DNA from: Oscillibacter sp. MSJ-31
Lineage (GTDB): Bacteria; Bacillota; Clostridia; Oscillospirales; Oscillospiraceae
Assembly: GCF_018918025.1 (NCBI RefSeq)
Contig: NZ_JAHLPT010000012.1
Span: 1-64,000 of the forward strand
Length of the DNA: 64,000 nucleotides
Reading direction: 5' to 3'
Part shown: piece by piece, positions 7,029-14,746 of the stretch
How the letters are laid out: each line of letters begins with the position of its first letter
Numbering within the stretch: position 1 is the first letter of the stretch
Notes under the pieces: generated by a model
What the model was told of the DNA's origin: nothing
Seen by the model: the letters and a program-made list of their open reading frames with translations, nothing else
The model's database searches: none
Position numbers and translations under genes: made by a program

Positions 7029-7089
7029 GGTTTGTCCTCCGCACATAAAAAATCAGGTACGTCGCCGCACCCGAAGACAAGACACAGGT

Positions 7090-7187
7090 ACGGCGAAGCC
7101 ATACTTGAGTCTCGGTGTTTAAGACAAGCCAGGCCTTTCGGCCAGTCTGTTGACTTGCCACGCTCTCGCGCCATCTACTCCCTCAAA
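7090..7187 (-). ncRNA. yybP-ykoY manganese riboswitch
   Basis: The mntP leader, read on the minus strand, carries the conserved blocks of this class in order: GGGAGTAG near the 5' end, GTCAACA, a GGCCGAAAGGCC stem-loop, and ACCGAGACTCAAGT before a closing hairpin (GGCTTCGCC). In this class two docked helical legs bind Mn2+ and turn on exporter genes. The gene controlled here is mntP, a typical target. Edges are approximate. Confidence 0.85.
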
Positions 7188-7195
7188 GCCTGCAC

Positions 7196-7225
7196 AGTAT
7201 AGCACAAGGCAAGGGAAAAAGTCAA
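7196..7225 (-). promoter_or_regulatory. Promoter of riboswitch-mntP transcript
   Basis: On the minus strand TTGACT (7225-7220) and TATACT (7201-7196) are 18 bp apart, and the riboswitch begins about ten bases downstream of the -10. Confidence 0.75.
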
Positions 7226-7283
7226 GGCCGGCCACGCCTCTTTTACAGCACTTTTACCGCTTTGCCGTTTTTCGCAACTTCTC

Positions 7284-7358
7284 CGTCATTTTCTTGCCGT
7301 TAAATGACGGAAATCCGTCAAATACCCTCTTGCTAAATCTGCGGCAGTATGCTAAACT
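7284..7358 (+). promoter_or_regulatory. Promoter with repeated CCGTCA half sites
   Basis: TTGCTA (7330-7335) and TAAACT (7353-7358) with a 17-bp spacer form the promoter of the carboxyltransferase gene. Just upstream is the palindrome TGACGG-aaat-CCGTCA (7305-7320), and a third copy of CCGTCA occurs near 7284. Repeated half sites directly ahead of the -35 suggest a regulator-binding site; the regulator is unknown. Confidence 0.55.
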
Positions 7359-7391
7359 AAAGGTAATTTTAGGAAAGGACCTCCTGTTCTT

Positions 7392-8837
7392 ATGGAATTT
7401 TTATCGAATAAGCCGCTTCTGATCACCGATACCATCCTGCGTGACGCGCATCAGTCGCAGGCGGCCACGCGCATGACGCTGGAGGATATGCTCCCCGCCT
7501 GCGAGGTGCTCGACTCCATCGGCTACTATTCCCTCGAGTGCTGGGGCGGCGCGACCTTCGACAGCTGCCTGCGCTTCCTGAACGAGGACCCATGGGAGCG
7601 CCTGCGCCAGTTGCGCGCGCACCTGCCGCACACGAAGCTGCAGATGCTCTTCCGCGGTCAGAACATTCTCGGCTACAAGCACTATGCCGACGACGTGGTG
7701 GACGAGTTCTGCGCCAAGAGCATTGAAAACGGCATCGATATCATTCGCATTTTCGACGCGCTCAACGACGTGCGCAATCTGGAGCAGGCCATCAAGTCCA
7801 CCAAGAAATACGGTGGACAGGTCGAGGCGACTCTTTCCTATACCATTTCTCCCATCCACAACGAGGACTATTTTGTCAAGCTCGGCCGCGAGCTGGAGGA
7901 GATGGGCGCGGACGCCCTGTGCATCAAGGACATGGCGAACCTCCTGCTGCCGATGGACGCCTACTCCCTCGTCAAGCGCCTGAAGGAGACCGTCAGCATT
8001 CCCATCCACCTGCACACCCACAACACCAGCGGCACGGGCGACATGGTCTATCTCATGGCGGCGATGGCCGGCGTGGACATCGTGGATACCGCGCTCTCCC
8101 CGCTCGCCAACGGCACCTCCCAGCCCGCGACGGAATCCCTCGTCGCCACGCTCCGTGGCACCGTGCGCGACACGGGTCTGGACCTCGGCAAGATGAGCGA
8201 GGCCGCCGTCCACTTCCGTAAGGTCGCCGAGCGCCTCAAGGCAAGCGGCGCGCTCGATCCCAAGGTGCTCAACGTCGACACCAACACCCTGCTCTATCAG
8301 GTGCCCGGCGGTATGCTCTCCAACCTCATCTCGCAGCTCAAGCAGGCAGGCAAGGAGGACAAGTATTACGACGTGCTCGCCGAGATCCCCCGCGTGCGTG
8401 AGGACTTCGGCTATCCCCCGCTGGTCACGCCGTCGAGCCAGATCGTCGGCACGCAGGCCGTGATGAACATTATCTTCGGCGAGCGCTACAAGAACTTCCC
8501 GAAGGAATCCCGTGCCATGCTGCGCGGCGAGTACGGCAAGCTGCCCGGCACGGTCAACGAGGAGGTGCGCGCCAAGGCGGGCATCAAGCCCGAGGACGTC
8601 ATCACCTGCCGCCACGCCGACCTCATTGAGCCGGAGCTGCCGAAGTACCGCGAGCAGTACAAGGGCCTCGCCCGCAGCGAGGAGGACGTGCTCTCCCTCG
8701 CCCTCTTCCCGCAGGTGGCGGAGAAGTTCATCAAGCTGCGCAACACGCGCCATCCGCTCGGCCAGCGCTTCATCAAGCCGCTCGAGCACGCGGAGAAGGT
8801 TGAGCGCCACATCGCGCCGCTCTCCCGCAAAAAGTAA
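7392..8837 (+). CDS. Carboxyltransferase subunit (oxaloacetate decarboxylase alpha / pyruvate carboxylase B type)
   Basis: A 481-residue protein of the HMGL-like/PYC-OADA family. The TIM-barrel starts with LLITDTILRDAHQSQAATRM, has CIKDMANLLLP (with the lysine that is carboxylated in the family) and the metal-binding LHTHNTSGTGDM. The second half is the conserved carboxylase domain. It stops before a biotinyl domain: there is no AMKM-like motif. So it matches stand-alone transcarboxylase 5S or OadA-short subunits that work with a separate biotin carrier. Depending on the partner it makes oxaloacetate from pyruvate or decarboxylates oxaloacetate with Na+ export. No partner gene lies in this window. 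It has its own promoter and terminator, so it is monocistronic. The exact reaction cannot be settled from the sequence. Confidence 0.9.
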   Translation: MEFLSNKPLLITDTILRDAHQSQAATRMTLEDMLPACEVLDSIGYYSLECWGGATFDSCLRFLNEDPWERLRQLRAHLPHTKLQMLFRGQNILGYKHYADDVVDEFCAKSIENGIDIIRIFDALNDVRNLEQAIKSTKKYGGQVEATLSYTISPIHNEDYFVKLGRELEEMGADALCIKDMANLLLPMDAYSLVKRLKETVSIPIHLHTHNTSGTGDMVYLMAAMAGVDIVDTALSPLANGTSQPATESLVATLRGTVRDTGLDLGKMSEAAVHFRKVAERLKASGALDPKVLNVDTNTLLYQVPGGMLSNLISQLKQAGKEDKYYDVLAEIPRVREDFGYPPLVTPSSQIVGTQAVMNIIFGERYKNFPKESRAMLRGEYGKLPGTVNEEVRAKAGIKPEDVITCRHADLIEPELPKYREQYKGLARSEEDVLSLALFPQVAEKFIKLRNTRHPLGQRFIKPLEHAEKVERHIAPLSRKK

Positions 8838-8848
8838 CGAACGCCCGA

Positions 8849-8880
8849 AATGAGACAGCCTCGGCTGTCTCATTTCTTTT
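8849..8880 (+). terminator. Intrinsic terminator
   Basis: AAATGAGACAGCC (8849-8861) pairs with 8864-8876 and is followed by a T-rich stretch, directly after the carboxyltransferase gene. Confidence 0.88.
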
Positions 8881-8925
8881 GCGCAAAAATTGTCGAAGCG
8901 CAGAAGGCCGTCAAGGGCCGATATC

Positions 8926-8979
8926 CCGACACCGAGCGAGTTCGTCACCGAGGTCTGCTATCCCGTAAGGAAAAAGTGA
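8926..8979 (+). pseudogene. Possible 3' stub of a GyrI-like effector-binding domain
   Basis: One frame ends with PTPSEFVTEVCYPVRKK and a stop at 8977-8979. This resembles the last strand of GyrI-like/effector-binding domains found in MerR-type regulators; compare the intact version at 23790 (PAKFVTQVALPLEEE). Nothing upstream continues the domain, so at most a 17-residue stub remains. Confidence 0.3.
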
Positions 8980-9101
8980 ATGGATCTCCGCCGTTTCGTC
9001 CGTTTTCTCATACTTTGGTATGATTTACATTTCCGTTTGAACGTGTATAGTGGAGATACCCGAGATAAAACCATGCCATTATGCTTTACGGAGGATGAAA
9101 C

Positions 9102-9493
9102 GTGCCGGAGATCATCATTAAATCCGCCATCGCGGAACGCTTTGAACACTTCATGGTCGGAGGGCGCGTTCTCTTTTTCAGCGCCCCTGCGGCTTCGGTA
9201 AGACCGCGCTCGCCGAGACTCTGCTGCGCGGGCAGGACGTTTTGCACCTGTCCGCCGGTGACGAGGGCCTCGCGCTCCCGCCTGCCGACGGCAGGTGGCG
9301 CGTTCTGCTGCTCGACGACCTGCAGAATATGCAGGACGAGAACGACTGGAACGCCCTGTGCGAGCTGATCCGCTCCGGATCGGACCGCTGCTTCGTGCTG
9401 CTCTCCCGCGGCGCGCCGCCGGGCTGTCTGATCGCCTTCCGGTACAGCGAAATGGAAAAATACTACCGTGCGCTGCCCAAAGCAATACGATAA
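9102..9493 (+). pseudogene. MalT/LuxR-type ATPase regulator remnant, frameshifted
   Basis: Starting at GTG/ATG-like codon 9102, the first frame gives PEIIIKSAIAERFEHFMVGG and VLFFSAP. A one-base shift near 9190 is then needed to continue with CGFGKTALAETLL, a Walker A motif, and further on VLLLDDLQNM, a Walker B, and SDRCFVLLSR. Together this is the N-terminal part of a large ATP-dependent LuxR/MalT-type regulator (about 850 residues normally). It stops after about 130 residues and lacks the tetratricopeptide and DNA-binding parts. A terminator hairpin follows at once. It is clearly a decayed gene with both a frameshift and a 3' truncation. Confidence 0.75.
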
Positions 9494-9527
9494 AGCCGCC
9501 GGTTCGATAAACGAACCGGCGGCTTTT
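9492..9527. terminator. Bidirectional terminator hairpin
   Basis: AAAGCCGCCGGTTCG (9492-9506) pairs with 9512-9526. A T run follows on the plus strand and A residues precede it, so it can end both the remnant gene and the convergent minus-strand operon. Confidence 0.85.
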
Positions 9528-9567
9528 CCGTCGAGAATGGCGCGTCCTCTTATGCCTTATGCCGCCC

Positions 9568-9768
9568 TCAGAGCGTGGGCGGGCGGTCCTGCACCGCCGC
9601 CACAAGCAGGACGGTCAGACCGATATAAACCGCGCAGGCCAGCGCGACCAGCGCGCACACCACGATGCACAAAGCCTGTGCCGAGCGGTCATGCCGCAGA
9701 TACCTGCGGCACAGCACGATGCCGCCCAGCGCCAGCAAAAGCAGCACAACGGCTAACCAAAGAGGCAT
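9568..9768 (-). CDS. Small two-helix membrane protein
   Basis: A 66-residue protein with two hydrophobic helices (about 3-22 and 31-56) separated by a basic loop RRYLRHDRS, so a hairpin in the membrane with little outside it. AAGGAGGA lies eight bases ahead of its ATG. It is the last gene of the minus-strand lipoprotein operon, 10 bp after the DUF3137 gene, and is followed by a terminator. I do not recognise a family. A role alongside the DUF3137 protein is suggested only by position. Confidence 0.7.
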   Translation of the reverse strand: MPLWLAVVLLLLALGGIVLCRRYLRHDRSAQALCIVVCALVALACAVYIGLTVLLVAAVQDRPPTL

Positions 9769-9778
9769 ATCGTCCTCC

Positions 9779-10723
9779 TTATTCCGCCGCGCCCGTCAAG
9801 GCGGGGCTTTCCGTTATCAGATCCAGAAGATTGCCCATACCGGTCAGCGAGGCGGTGAACCACTTGCGGATGCCGTCGATGTCCCGCAGATCCAGCTCCT
9901 CCGGAACGCCCGCAAACACATACCGGGTGTTCAGGGCCAGCGTCAGATCGCCGTCACGTAGGATAAGACCGCACAGCTTGGCACTGTTGGAAGATGCCTC
10001 CAGCTTCTGCACCAGGTCACGCAGCTGCGGTGTGACCTGATCGTCCGCCTCCCGGCCATCCGCCGTGTGAGCGGCAAAGTGCTTCCGGAAGGCGGCAGGG
10101 TCGGTGATGTCGTCCTTCTTCCGTTCTTGAAACAGGTCGTTCAGGGCGATGTCCAGCGTCGGGTCGCAGATGTCCTTGCAGCGGACCACGATGCCGCGGA
10201 ACAGCGTCTCGGTTCGGGTCATCCAGTTGTCGTTGTCGGGGCCGGACTTCTCCTCCACCGTGCGGCGCAGCTCCACGTTGGCCGCGGAGAACCGCAGCCC
10301 CTTGTGCTCGCCCTCGTGGAAGTCCGTCACGGTACACTCCGTAAAGGGGACCGCCGACAGCTTTGCCGCCGCCAAGTACGCCCAGTCGATGGGCAGTGTG
10401 GCCGGCTCCGGCTCCGGACCGAAGGCTTTTGTCAGCTCCGTGCGGAAGAAGCCGCCCAGCTGCTGCTGCATCAGAGCTTTTTTCTTCGTTTGAGCGGGCT
10501 TGGCCACCAGCAGAAACAGTGCCACGCCGGGGAACGCCAAAGCGCAGACCAAAAAGGGGTCACGCTGTATAAACATCGAAATACACCCGGCGATCACCAG
10601 TAAAACGCCCAGCGATATGCTGATGCTCTCCGTTCTCTGATAGCCTCCCAACTGCTTCGACAGCTCCGCGTCGGTCATCCGTTCCGTGCCGATCGGCTCG
10701 AATTTATCTTTTTTTGTTTTCAT
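9779..10723 (-). CDS. DUF3137-like membrane protein
   Basis: A 314-residue protein. The first 40 residues are charged and cytoplasmic, two membrane helices follow (about 38-55 and 60-78), and the rest is a soluble domain of mixed strands and helices. The core (TECTVTDFHEGEHKGLRFSAANVEL, shortened here to its features: a Phe/His-rich strand followed by a variable acidic loop and LFRGIVVRCKD) resembles DUF3137 (Galanin-unrelated) membrane proteins of Firmicutes, judged by eye. It is preceded by GGAGGG and sits between a lipoprotein gene and a small membrane protein gene in the same operon. The function of the family is unknown. Confidence 0.75.
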   Translation of the reverse strand: MKTKKDKFEPIGTERMTDAELSKQLGGYQRTESISISLGVLLVIAGCISMFIQRDPFLVCALAFPGVALFLLVAKPAQTKKKALMQQQLGGFFRTELTKAFGPEPEPATLPIDWAYLAAAKLSAVPFTECTVTDFHEGEHKGLRFSAANVELRRTVEEKSGPDNDNWMTRTETLFRGIVVRCKDICDPTLDIALNDLFQERKKDDITDPAAFRKHFAAHTADGREADDQVTPQLRDLVQKLEASSNSAKLCGLILRDGDLTLALNTRYVFAGVPEELDLRDIDGIRKWFTASLTGMGNLLDLITESPALTGAAE

Positions 10724-10735
10724 GGCTGCCCTCCA

Positions 10736-11224
10736 TCATGTCTGCTCCGTCAGGCTGTCATCCGCCGGCGGCTCATCGACCACGCGGCTCTCGCGGAAAT
10801 AGGAGTCGGACGGCCGGTAGAGATAGCCGGCGTTCTTTTCCCACTCCCACACGATGTAGGATTCGCTCATGTCCTCGTGGAAGATCGTGAGCCGCAGGTC
10901 GCTGTTGTAGTCTCCGCTGAAGTCGCTGAGGGACATCTCGCCGAACTGCCAGTCCTCATCGCCAAGCTCGTCAGTCGGAAGCACGGCGGTGTCAAACAGC
11001 TCGTGCTTTTCATTGTTGTAATAGAAATACAGCGCTTTGGGGCCGAGGCAGGCGCACACATCGATCTCCTCCCCGTCCCGCGCGACCGTGCCGTAGGCAT
11101 CGACCACGCCGGTGGTGCGCCAGTCGCCGCCCGCTTTGTCGCCGTCCTGATTGCCGCAGGCGGTCAGGCTCAGGCAGAGGAGCGCCGCGAGCAGCAGTGC
11201 AAGGCGTTTTTTCATTCGTTTCAT
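10736..11224 (-). CDS. Putative lipoprotein
   Basis: A 162-residue secreted protein with a lipoprotein signal: basic start (MKRMKKR), hydrophobic core, and lipobox LTAC at Cys 22. After lipid attachment about 140 residues face the outside. They are acidic and beta-rich, with WEWEKNAGYLYRPSDSYF near the end. It stands downstream of two other lipoprotein genes in the same direction (24 bp after the previous one) with AAGGA ahead of the ATG. It shares the signal-peptide style with them but not the C-terminal module that links those two. No known domain is recognised. Confidence 0.85.
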   Translation of the reverse strand: MKRMKKRLALLLAALLCLSLTACGNQDGDKAGGDWRTTGVVDAYGTVARDGEEIDVCACLGPKALYFYYNNEKHELFDTAVLPTDELGDEDWQFGEMSLSDFSGDYNSDLRLTIFHEDMSESYIVWEWEKNAGYLYRPSDSYFRESRVVDEPPADDSLTEQT

Positions 11225-11247
11225 CCGGTTCCTTCACGCTCCTTCCG

Positions 11248-12285
11248 TCATTCCATCCAATAGTATGTGCCTTCGTCGTCCCACACCAGAGCATCGTCGT
11301 CCAGCTCGAACACGCGGTAGGATACACCGTCGTGCAGGGCGGAATCCGCATAGTAGATGCTGGTCTCGTCGACAGAATAGGAAAAGGTCCCATAGTCCGT
11401 CTCCACGGGCTCGGCGCCGGGAGCGCGCCGGTAATAGCTCCAGCGTCCGATATCGTCGATCCGGATATAGGTCTCCGCCGCAAGGTCGCCGTCGGGATAC
11501 CAGACGCCCTCGAACTGGCAGGCGTCGTGCTGATAGAGCTCATCGCTCCAGACGTCGGTGGAGACGCCGGCGGAGACGTCCGCGCCGTCTATGCGGTAAA
11601 AGACGCCGTCGAAATGTCCACCCTCGCTGTAGCATCCGGCAACGCCGCTTGAGATCGTAAAGCTGCCGCCGTCAGGCGCGGGACAGAGATAGGCACGGCT
11701 GCCGTTGTCGTAGAGGTAAGGCCCCATGCCCTGCCACTCGTCTCTGGCGGTGCCCTCCGCGGAATAGCGCGGCGCCTGAGCGGTATATTCGCCCGCCGCG
11801 GCATCGATCACAATGGTCTCGCCCGCTGCGTTCTGCCAGCTCCCGTCCAGATCCTCCAGCGTCCACACCGTGAGCTCCGCCGCGTCGTCGCGGCGGAAGG
11901 TATGGTGGTCGATGCTCGGCGTATCGCTGCCGCCGCTGCCGTTCTGGTTTGGCAGCAGTACGCCGTCCTCGCGCAGATAGAAGTCGTACAGGAAGCCGGC
12001 GTAATTGATCATGGGCTTGCCGGTCTCGTCGGTAAATTCGCCGTATCCGGTGGGGCCGTAAGCGGAATGGTAGATGTACCAGCCGTTCCCGCTGTCGAAA
12101 TAGAGCATGGAAAGGCCGTCGACGCTCCACATTCCGTCAAGGAATTCCATATCGGTCACCAGCGTGTTTCCCTTTGCGGTCTCCTCCGGTGATGCCAGGT
12201 CGTCCTCCGGGCTGCCGCAGGCGGTCAGGCTCAGGCAGAGGAGCAGCGTCAGCAGAAGGGACCGGTATTTTTTCCGCGTCTTCAT
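11248..12285 (-). CDS. Putative lipoprotein, paralogue of the next upstream gene
   Basis: About 345 residues with a lipobox (LTACGS). The start is put at ATG 12283-12285, because GGGAGGG lies eight bases ahead. A GTG two codons upstream has no better context. The mature part contains repeated small domains rich in Trp, Tyr, Gly and Asp: GMWSVDGLSMLYFD, GSWQNAAGETIVID and GVWYPDGDLAAETYIRID are spaced roughly 120 residues apart and look like three copies of one module. The last copy plus the C-terminal 90 residues align with the end of the lipoprotein encoded just upstream (12307-13059): both run G-W-Y-x-D-G-D, then DYGT, then GVSY, then D-D-x-A. This points to tandem gene duplication with domain gain. 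The modules may bind a ligand or protein outside the cell. Confidence 0.85.
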   Translation of the reverse strand: MKTRKKYRSLLLTLLLCLSLTACGSPEDDLASPEETAKGNTLVTDMEFLDGMWSVDGLSMLYFDSGNGWYIYHSAYGPTGYGEFTDETGKPMINYAGFLYDFYLREDGVLLPNQNGSGGSDTPSIDHHTFRRDDAAELTVWTLEDLDGSWQNAAGETIVIDAAAGEYTAQAPRYSAEGTARDEWQGMGPYLYDNGSRAYLCPAPDGGSFTISSGVAGCYSEGGHFDGVFYRIDGADVSAGVSTDVWSDELYQHDACQFEGVWYPDGDLAAETYIRIDDIGRWSYYRRAPGAEPVETDYGTFSYSVDETSIYYADSALHDGVSYRVFELDDDALVWDDEGTYYWME

Positions 12286-12306
12286 CGCCACTTCCCTCCC
12301 CGCTGC

Positions 12307-13059
12307 TTATGTTCTCTGGTAATAGTCGTTCTCGCCGCCCCAGTACATCGCGTTATCATCCGCCAGATAGGCGTCGTAGCTTACACCCTCATACGCGTCG
12401 GATACCGCCTCGTATTGGCTGTCTCCGTTCGCGCGGAGCGTCCCGTAGTCGGCCTCGCTCCAATCGCCCTCGGCCGAGCGCTCGTACAGCGTCCAGATGC
12501 CGGAGCCGTCGAACTCGATCCAGCTCGCGGCATTCACGTCGCCGTCCAGATACCACATACCCGCCAGCGCGGAAACATCGTCGGCAGCGCCCGTGTCCGA
12601 CGCGTCCATGTCGCCGGCGGAGGCGTCCTTCTCAAAGCCGCCGAAGCCTTCGATCTGCAGCGTGCCGTCGTCGGCCAGCCAGCAGTGGTGGGCCCAGCCG
12701 TCGAACTCGTTGTAGAAATAATCGCCGCTGTACTCCTGCGAGAACTGGACAAAGCCGCTTGCCTCTATGCTCCCGTCCTGATACAGATCAAAGCGGACCT
12801 CATCTCCGCTATCGGCCATCGCCACGATCAGCTCGCTGTTGTTGTCCGCGTCGACCCAGGTGCCCCAGTACATGGCATAGTTCGTCGCCAGCTCGGAGTC
12901 CTTGACCATCCCCTCAAAGGAATCCGGGGTGTTGACCTCATTGCCGCTGTAGTCCTCGCTGCCGTCGTCGATGGTATCGCCGCTGCCGCCGCAGGCGGTC
13001 AGGCACAGGCACAGCACCAGCGCCAGCAGCAGGGAATAATAGCTTTTTCGATTCTTCAT
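12307..13059 (-). CDS. Putative lipoprotein with the repeated WYxDGD module
   Basis: A 250-residue lipoprotein: signal MKNRKSYYSLLLALVLCLCL and lipobox LTACGG. Two related modules follow, the first around GTWVDADNNSELIVAM and the second around GMWYLDGDVNAASWIEFD, ending with GVSYDAYLADDNAMYW. The second matches the C-terminal module of the downstream lipoprotein. AAGGAGAG precedes the ATG. It is the second gene of the operon that starts with the DUF2442 gene. The protein should be attached to the outer face of the membrane. The function is unknown. Confidence 0.85.
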   Translation of the reverse strand: MKNRKSYYSLLLALVLCLCLTACGGSGDTIDDGSEDYSGNEVNTPDSFEGMVKDSELATNYAMYWGTWVDADNNSELIVAMADSGDEVRFDLYQDGSIEASGFVQFSQEYSGDYFYNEFDGWAHHCWLADDGTLQIEGFGGFEKDASAGDMDASDTGAADDVSALAGMWYLDGDVNAASWIEFDGSGIWTLYERSAEGDWSEADYGTLRANGDSQYEAVSDAYEGVSYDAYLADDNAMYWGGENDYYQRT

Positions 13060-13095
13060 CGTTTTTCTCTCCTTTTTTGATCCAGATCGTTTGCT

Positions 13096-13335
13096 TCAAT
13101 GCTCCTGCTCCGCCATGGAAAGGAGCTCGTCGTGGCTCAGCTCCACGCTTCCGAAGCGGACGAAGATGCCGTTGGTCACGGCGCTGCTCCATACCCGCAG
13201 GTCGGAAAGGGAGCGGAAGCGGGTCTTGTCGAGATACGGTTTCATGTCCAGAAGCAGGCGGCTGCCAGATACGAAATCGACCTGCAGAATGTGGTCCGGC
13301 AGCGGTTCAACGGCTGACAGGTATCTCCGGTTCAA
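13096..13335 (-). CDS. DUF2442 protein
   Basis: About 79 residues matching the DUF2442 pattern: ILQVDFVSGSRLLLDMKPYL, then FRSLSDLRVWSSAVTNG and VRFGSVELSHDELLSMA. These small proteins occur widely, sometimes next to DUF4160 proteins in toxin-antitoxin-like pairs, and no biochemical role is established. I chose the TTG at 13333-13335 as start since AAGGAGG lies eight bases before it. An upstream ATG at 13518 would add 61 residues with no resemblance to the family and would overlap the csaA promoter. It leads the lipoprotein operon, 36 bp ahead of the first lipoprotein gene. Confidence 0.8.
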   Translation of the reverse strand: MNRRYLSAVEPLPDHILQVDFVSGSRLLLDMKPYLDKTRFRSLSDLRVWSSAVTNGIFVRFGSVELSHDELLSMAEQEH

Positions 13336-13481
13336 GCGTGCGTCCTCCTTTTTCAGCGTATTGGGGGATAAAAGATCCACCGTACCTTCATTGTACGGCG
13401 GATGAAAACGGAAAACCATTAACCAAAGGTTAGGTCTTTCGCGCAGGCGCGTATTCTTTTCAAAAAGGCTGCCGCGCCCCA

Positions 13482-13510
13482 TTGCCAACCGTCCGGAGCT
13501 GTGGTATGCT
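13482..13510 (+). promoter_or_regulatory. csaA promoter
   Basis: TTGCCA (13482-13487) and TATGCT (13505-13510), 17 bp apart, lie about 40 bases before the csaA start. Confidence 0.65.
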
Positions 13511-13548
13511 GAGCGCAAGAAATCGTGCGAGGAACGGATGTGCTCAGC

Positions 13549-13878
13549 ATGGCAGCATTTGATGATTTCATGAAGCTGGATATTCGCGTCGGCACGATCA
13601 CGGACGCAAAGGTCTTTGCAAAGGCGCGGAAGCCGGCCTATCAGCTGATGCTTGATTTCGGCGGCGAGATCGGCACGAAAAGATCATCGGCGCAGATAAC
13701 CGACCGCTATAAGCCGGAGGAGCTGATCGGCAAGCAGGTGCTGGCCGTCGTCAATTTCCCGCCGCGGCAGATCGCCGATTTCATGTCGGAGGTCCTTGTC
13801 CTCGGCACATACAGCGAGGGCGGCGTCGTGCTGGTCACACCGGACAAGAAGGTCCAAAACGGCGATAAGCTGGGCTGA
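13549..13878 (+). CDS. csaA: CsaA-type tRNA-binding protein
   Basis: A 109-residue single OB-fold protein of the tRNA-binding (EMAP II-like) domain. It follows Bacillus CsaA almost throughout: FDDFMKLDIRVGTI, then KRSSAQITDRYKPEELIGKQ, then VNFPPRQIADFMSEVLVLG. I start at ATG 13549 (MAAFDDF) because it matches the family's N-terminus; an in-frame ATG at 13525 adds eight unrelated residues. CsaA is a small dimer linked to chaperone and secretion functions and binds tRNA. The exact role is unsettled. It is followed 39 bp later by a GNAT gene on the same strand, so the two may share a transcript. Confidence 0.93.
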   Translation: MAAFDDFMKLDIRVGTITDAKVFAKARKPAYQLMLDFGGEIGTKRSSAQITDRYKPEELIGKQVLAVVNFPPRQIADFMSEVLVLGTYSEGGVVLVTPDKKVQNGDKLG

Positions 13879-13917
13879 CGCGGAGAAAGCCAAACAAAGG
13901 AAAGCGGAGGAAACCAT

Positions 13918-14409
13918 ATGCTCAGCCTGCGAAATGCGACAGAAGCTGATCTCGGAGAGATCCGGAGAATATACGAATACGCACAAGACTACATGATCCG
14001 GTCGGGAAATCCCACCCAATGGGGTCGCTCTTATCCGAGCGCGGACCTGATCCGGTCCGACCTTCAAAAAAAGGTCTGCAAGGTGATATACGATGAGACC
14101 GGCATACACGGGGTATTTGCCCTGTTTGATGGCGCGGAGCCAACCTACGCACACATCGAGGAGGGCGAATGGTTGAACGACGAGCCCTACGTCACGATCC
14201 ATCGGCTGGCCGGTGACGGGCGGGTCCACGGGCTGTTCCAATGCGCCGCTGATCATTGCAAAAGCATTTCCCCCAATGTCCGCGTCGATACCCACGCCAA
14301 CAATACGACGATGCAGCGGCTGATCGAGAAGAGCGGCTTTAAGAAGTGCGGGATCATCCATGTCAGGGACGGCTCACCCCGGATCGCATACCATTGGACG
14401 GCGCGGTGA
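13918..14409 (+). CDS. GNAT family N-acetyltransferase
   Basis: A 163-residue GNAT domain: LRNATEADLGEIRRIYEYAQ at the start is the first strand-helix of the fold, followed by GNPTQWG, the EPYVTIHRLAG strand beta4, and VRVDTHANNTTMQRLIEKSGFKKCG, the conserved C-terminal helix with the Asn next to the CoA site. The acceptor substrate cannot be told. GGAGG lies nine bases before the ATG. It sits behind csaA. Confidence 0.92.
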   Translation: MLSLRNATEADLGEIRRIYEYAQDYMIRSGNPTQWGRSYPSADLIRSDLQKKVCKVIYDETGIHGVFALFDGAEPTYAHIEEGEWLNDEPYVTIHRLAGDGRVHGLFQCAADHCKSISPNVRVDTHANNTTMQRLIEKSGFKKCGIIHVRDGSPRIAYHWTAR

Positions 14410-14574
14410 TTTTCTCGCGCCGGGCGCCGGTGCGCGGACGGCAGTACACCGCGACAGCTTATGCCGCGGCCTTTCCGTCGCTCCCGATCACTCCGGCTTT
14501 ATCGTTGAGCCTTATTCGATTTTAATTTCCGCAAGGACCTTCTGCGGCTCGACCCACGGATGACCGACAATGCC

Positions 14575-14607
14575 AACAATGCGCAAGCGTTTCGCTTGCG
14601 CATTGTT
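14575..14607. terminator. Hairpin, probable terminator
   Basis: AACAATGCGCAAGCG (14575-14589) pairs perfectly with 14593-14607 around TTT. Only a short T-rich tail follows, so termination may be moderate. Confidence 0.55.
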
Positions 14608-14687
14608 CTTCCGGCTGATACAATGGACCTCACGCGGGGCGCCGCGCGGAAAGCCGCAAAACGGCTGGATCCGGCGGAGCCGACCGC

Positions 14688-14716
14688 TTGCGAAGCGGCA
14701 AGCGGCGGTATATAAT
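14688..14716 (+). promoter_or_regulatory. Promoter of the LytTR/GHKL pair
   Basis: TTGCGA (14688-14693) and a consensus TATAAT (14711-14716), 17 bp apart, lie 30 bases before the response-regulator start. Confidence 0.7.
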
Positions 14717-14746
14717 ACAGAAAAGCACGGCAAAGGAGGCGGGACG

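Larger units (their letters stand above)
14410..14746. other. Intergenic region with a hairpin and a promoter
   Basis: No gene is supported here. The region holds the hairpin at 14575-14607 and the promoter at 14688-14716. A short minus-strand frame ending at 14512 (GHPWVEPQKVLAEIKIE) looks slightly protein-like and may be the last trace of a lost gene, but nothing more can be said. Confidence 0.4.
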
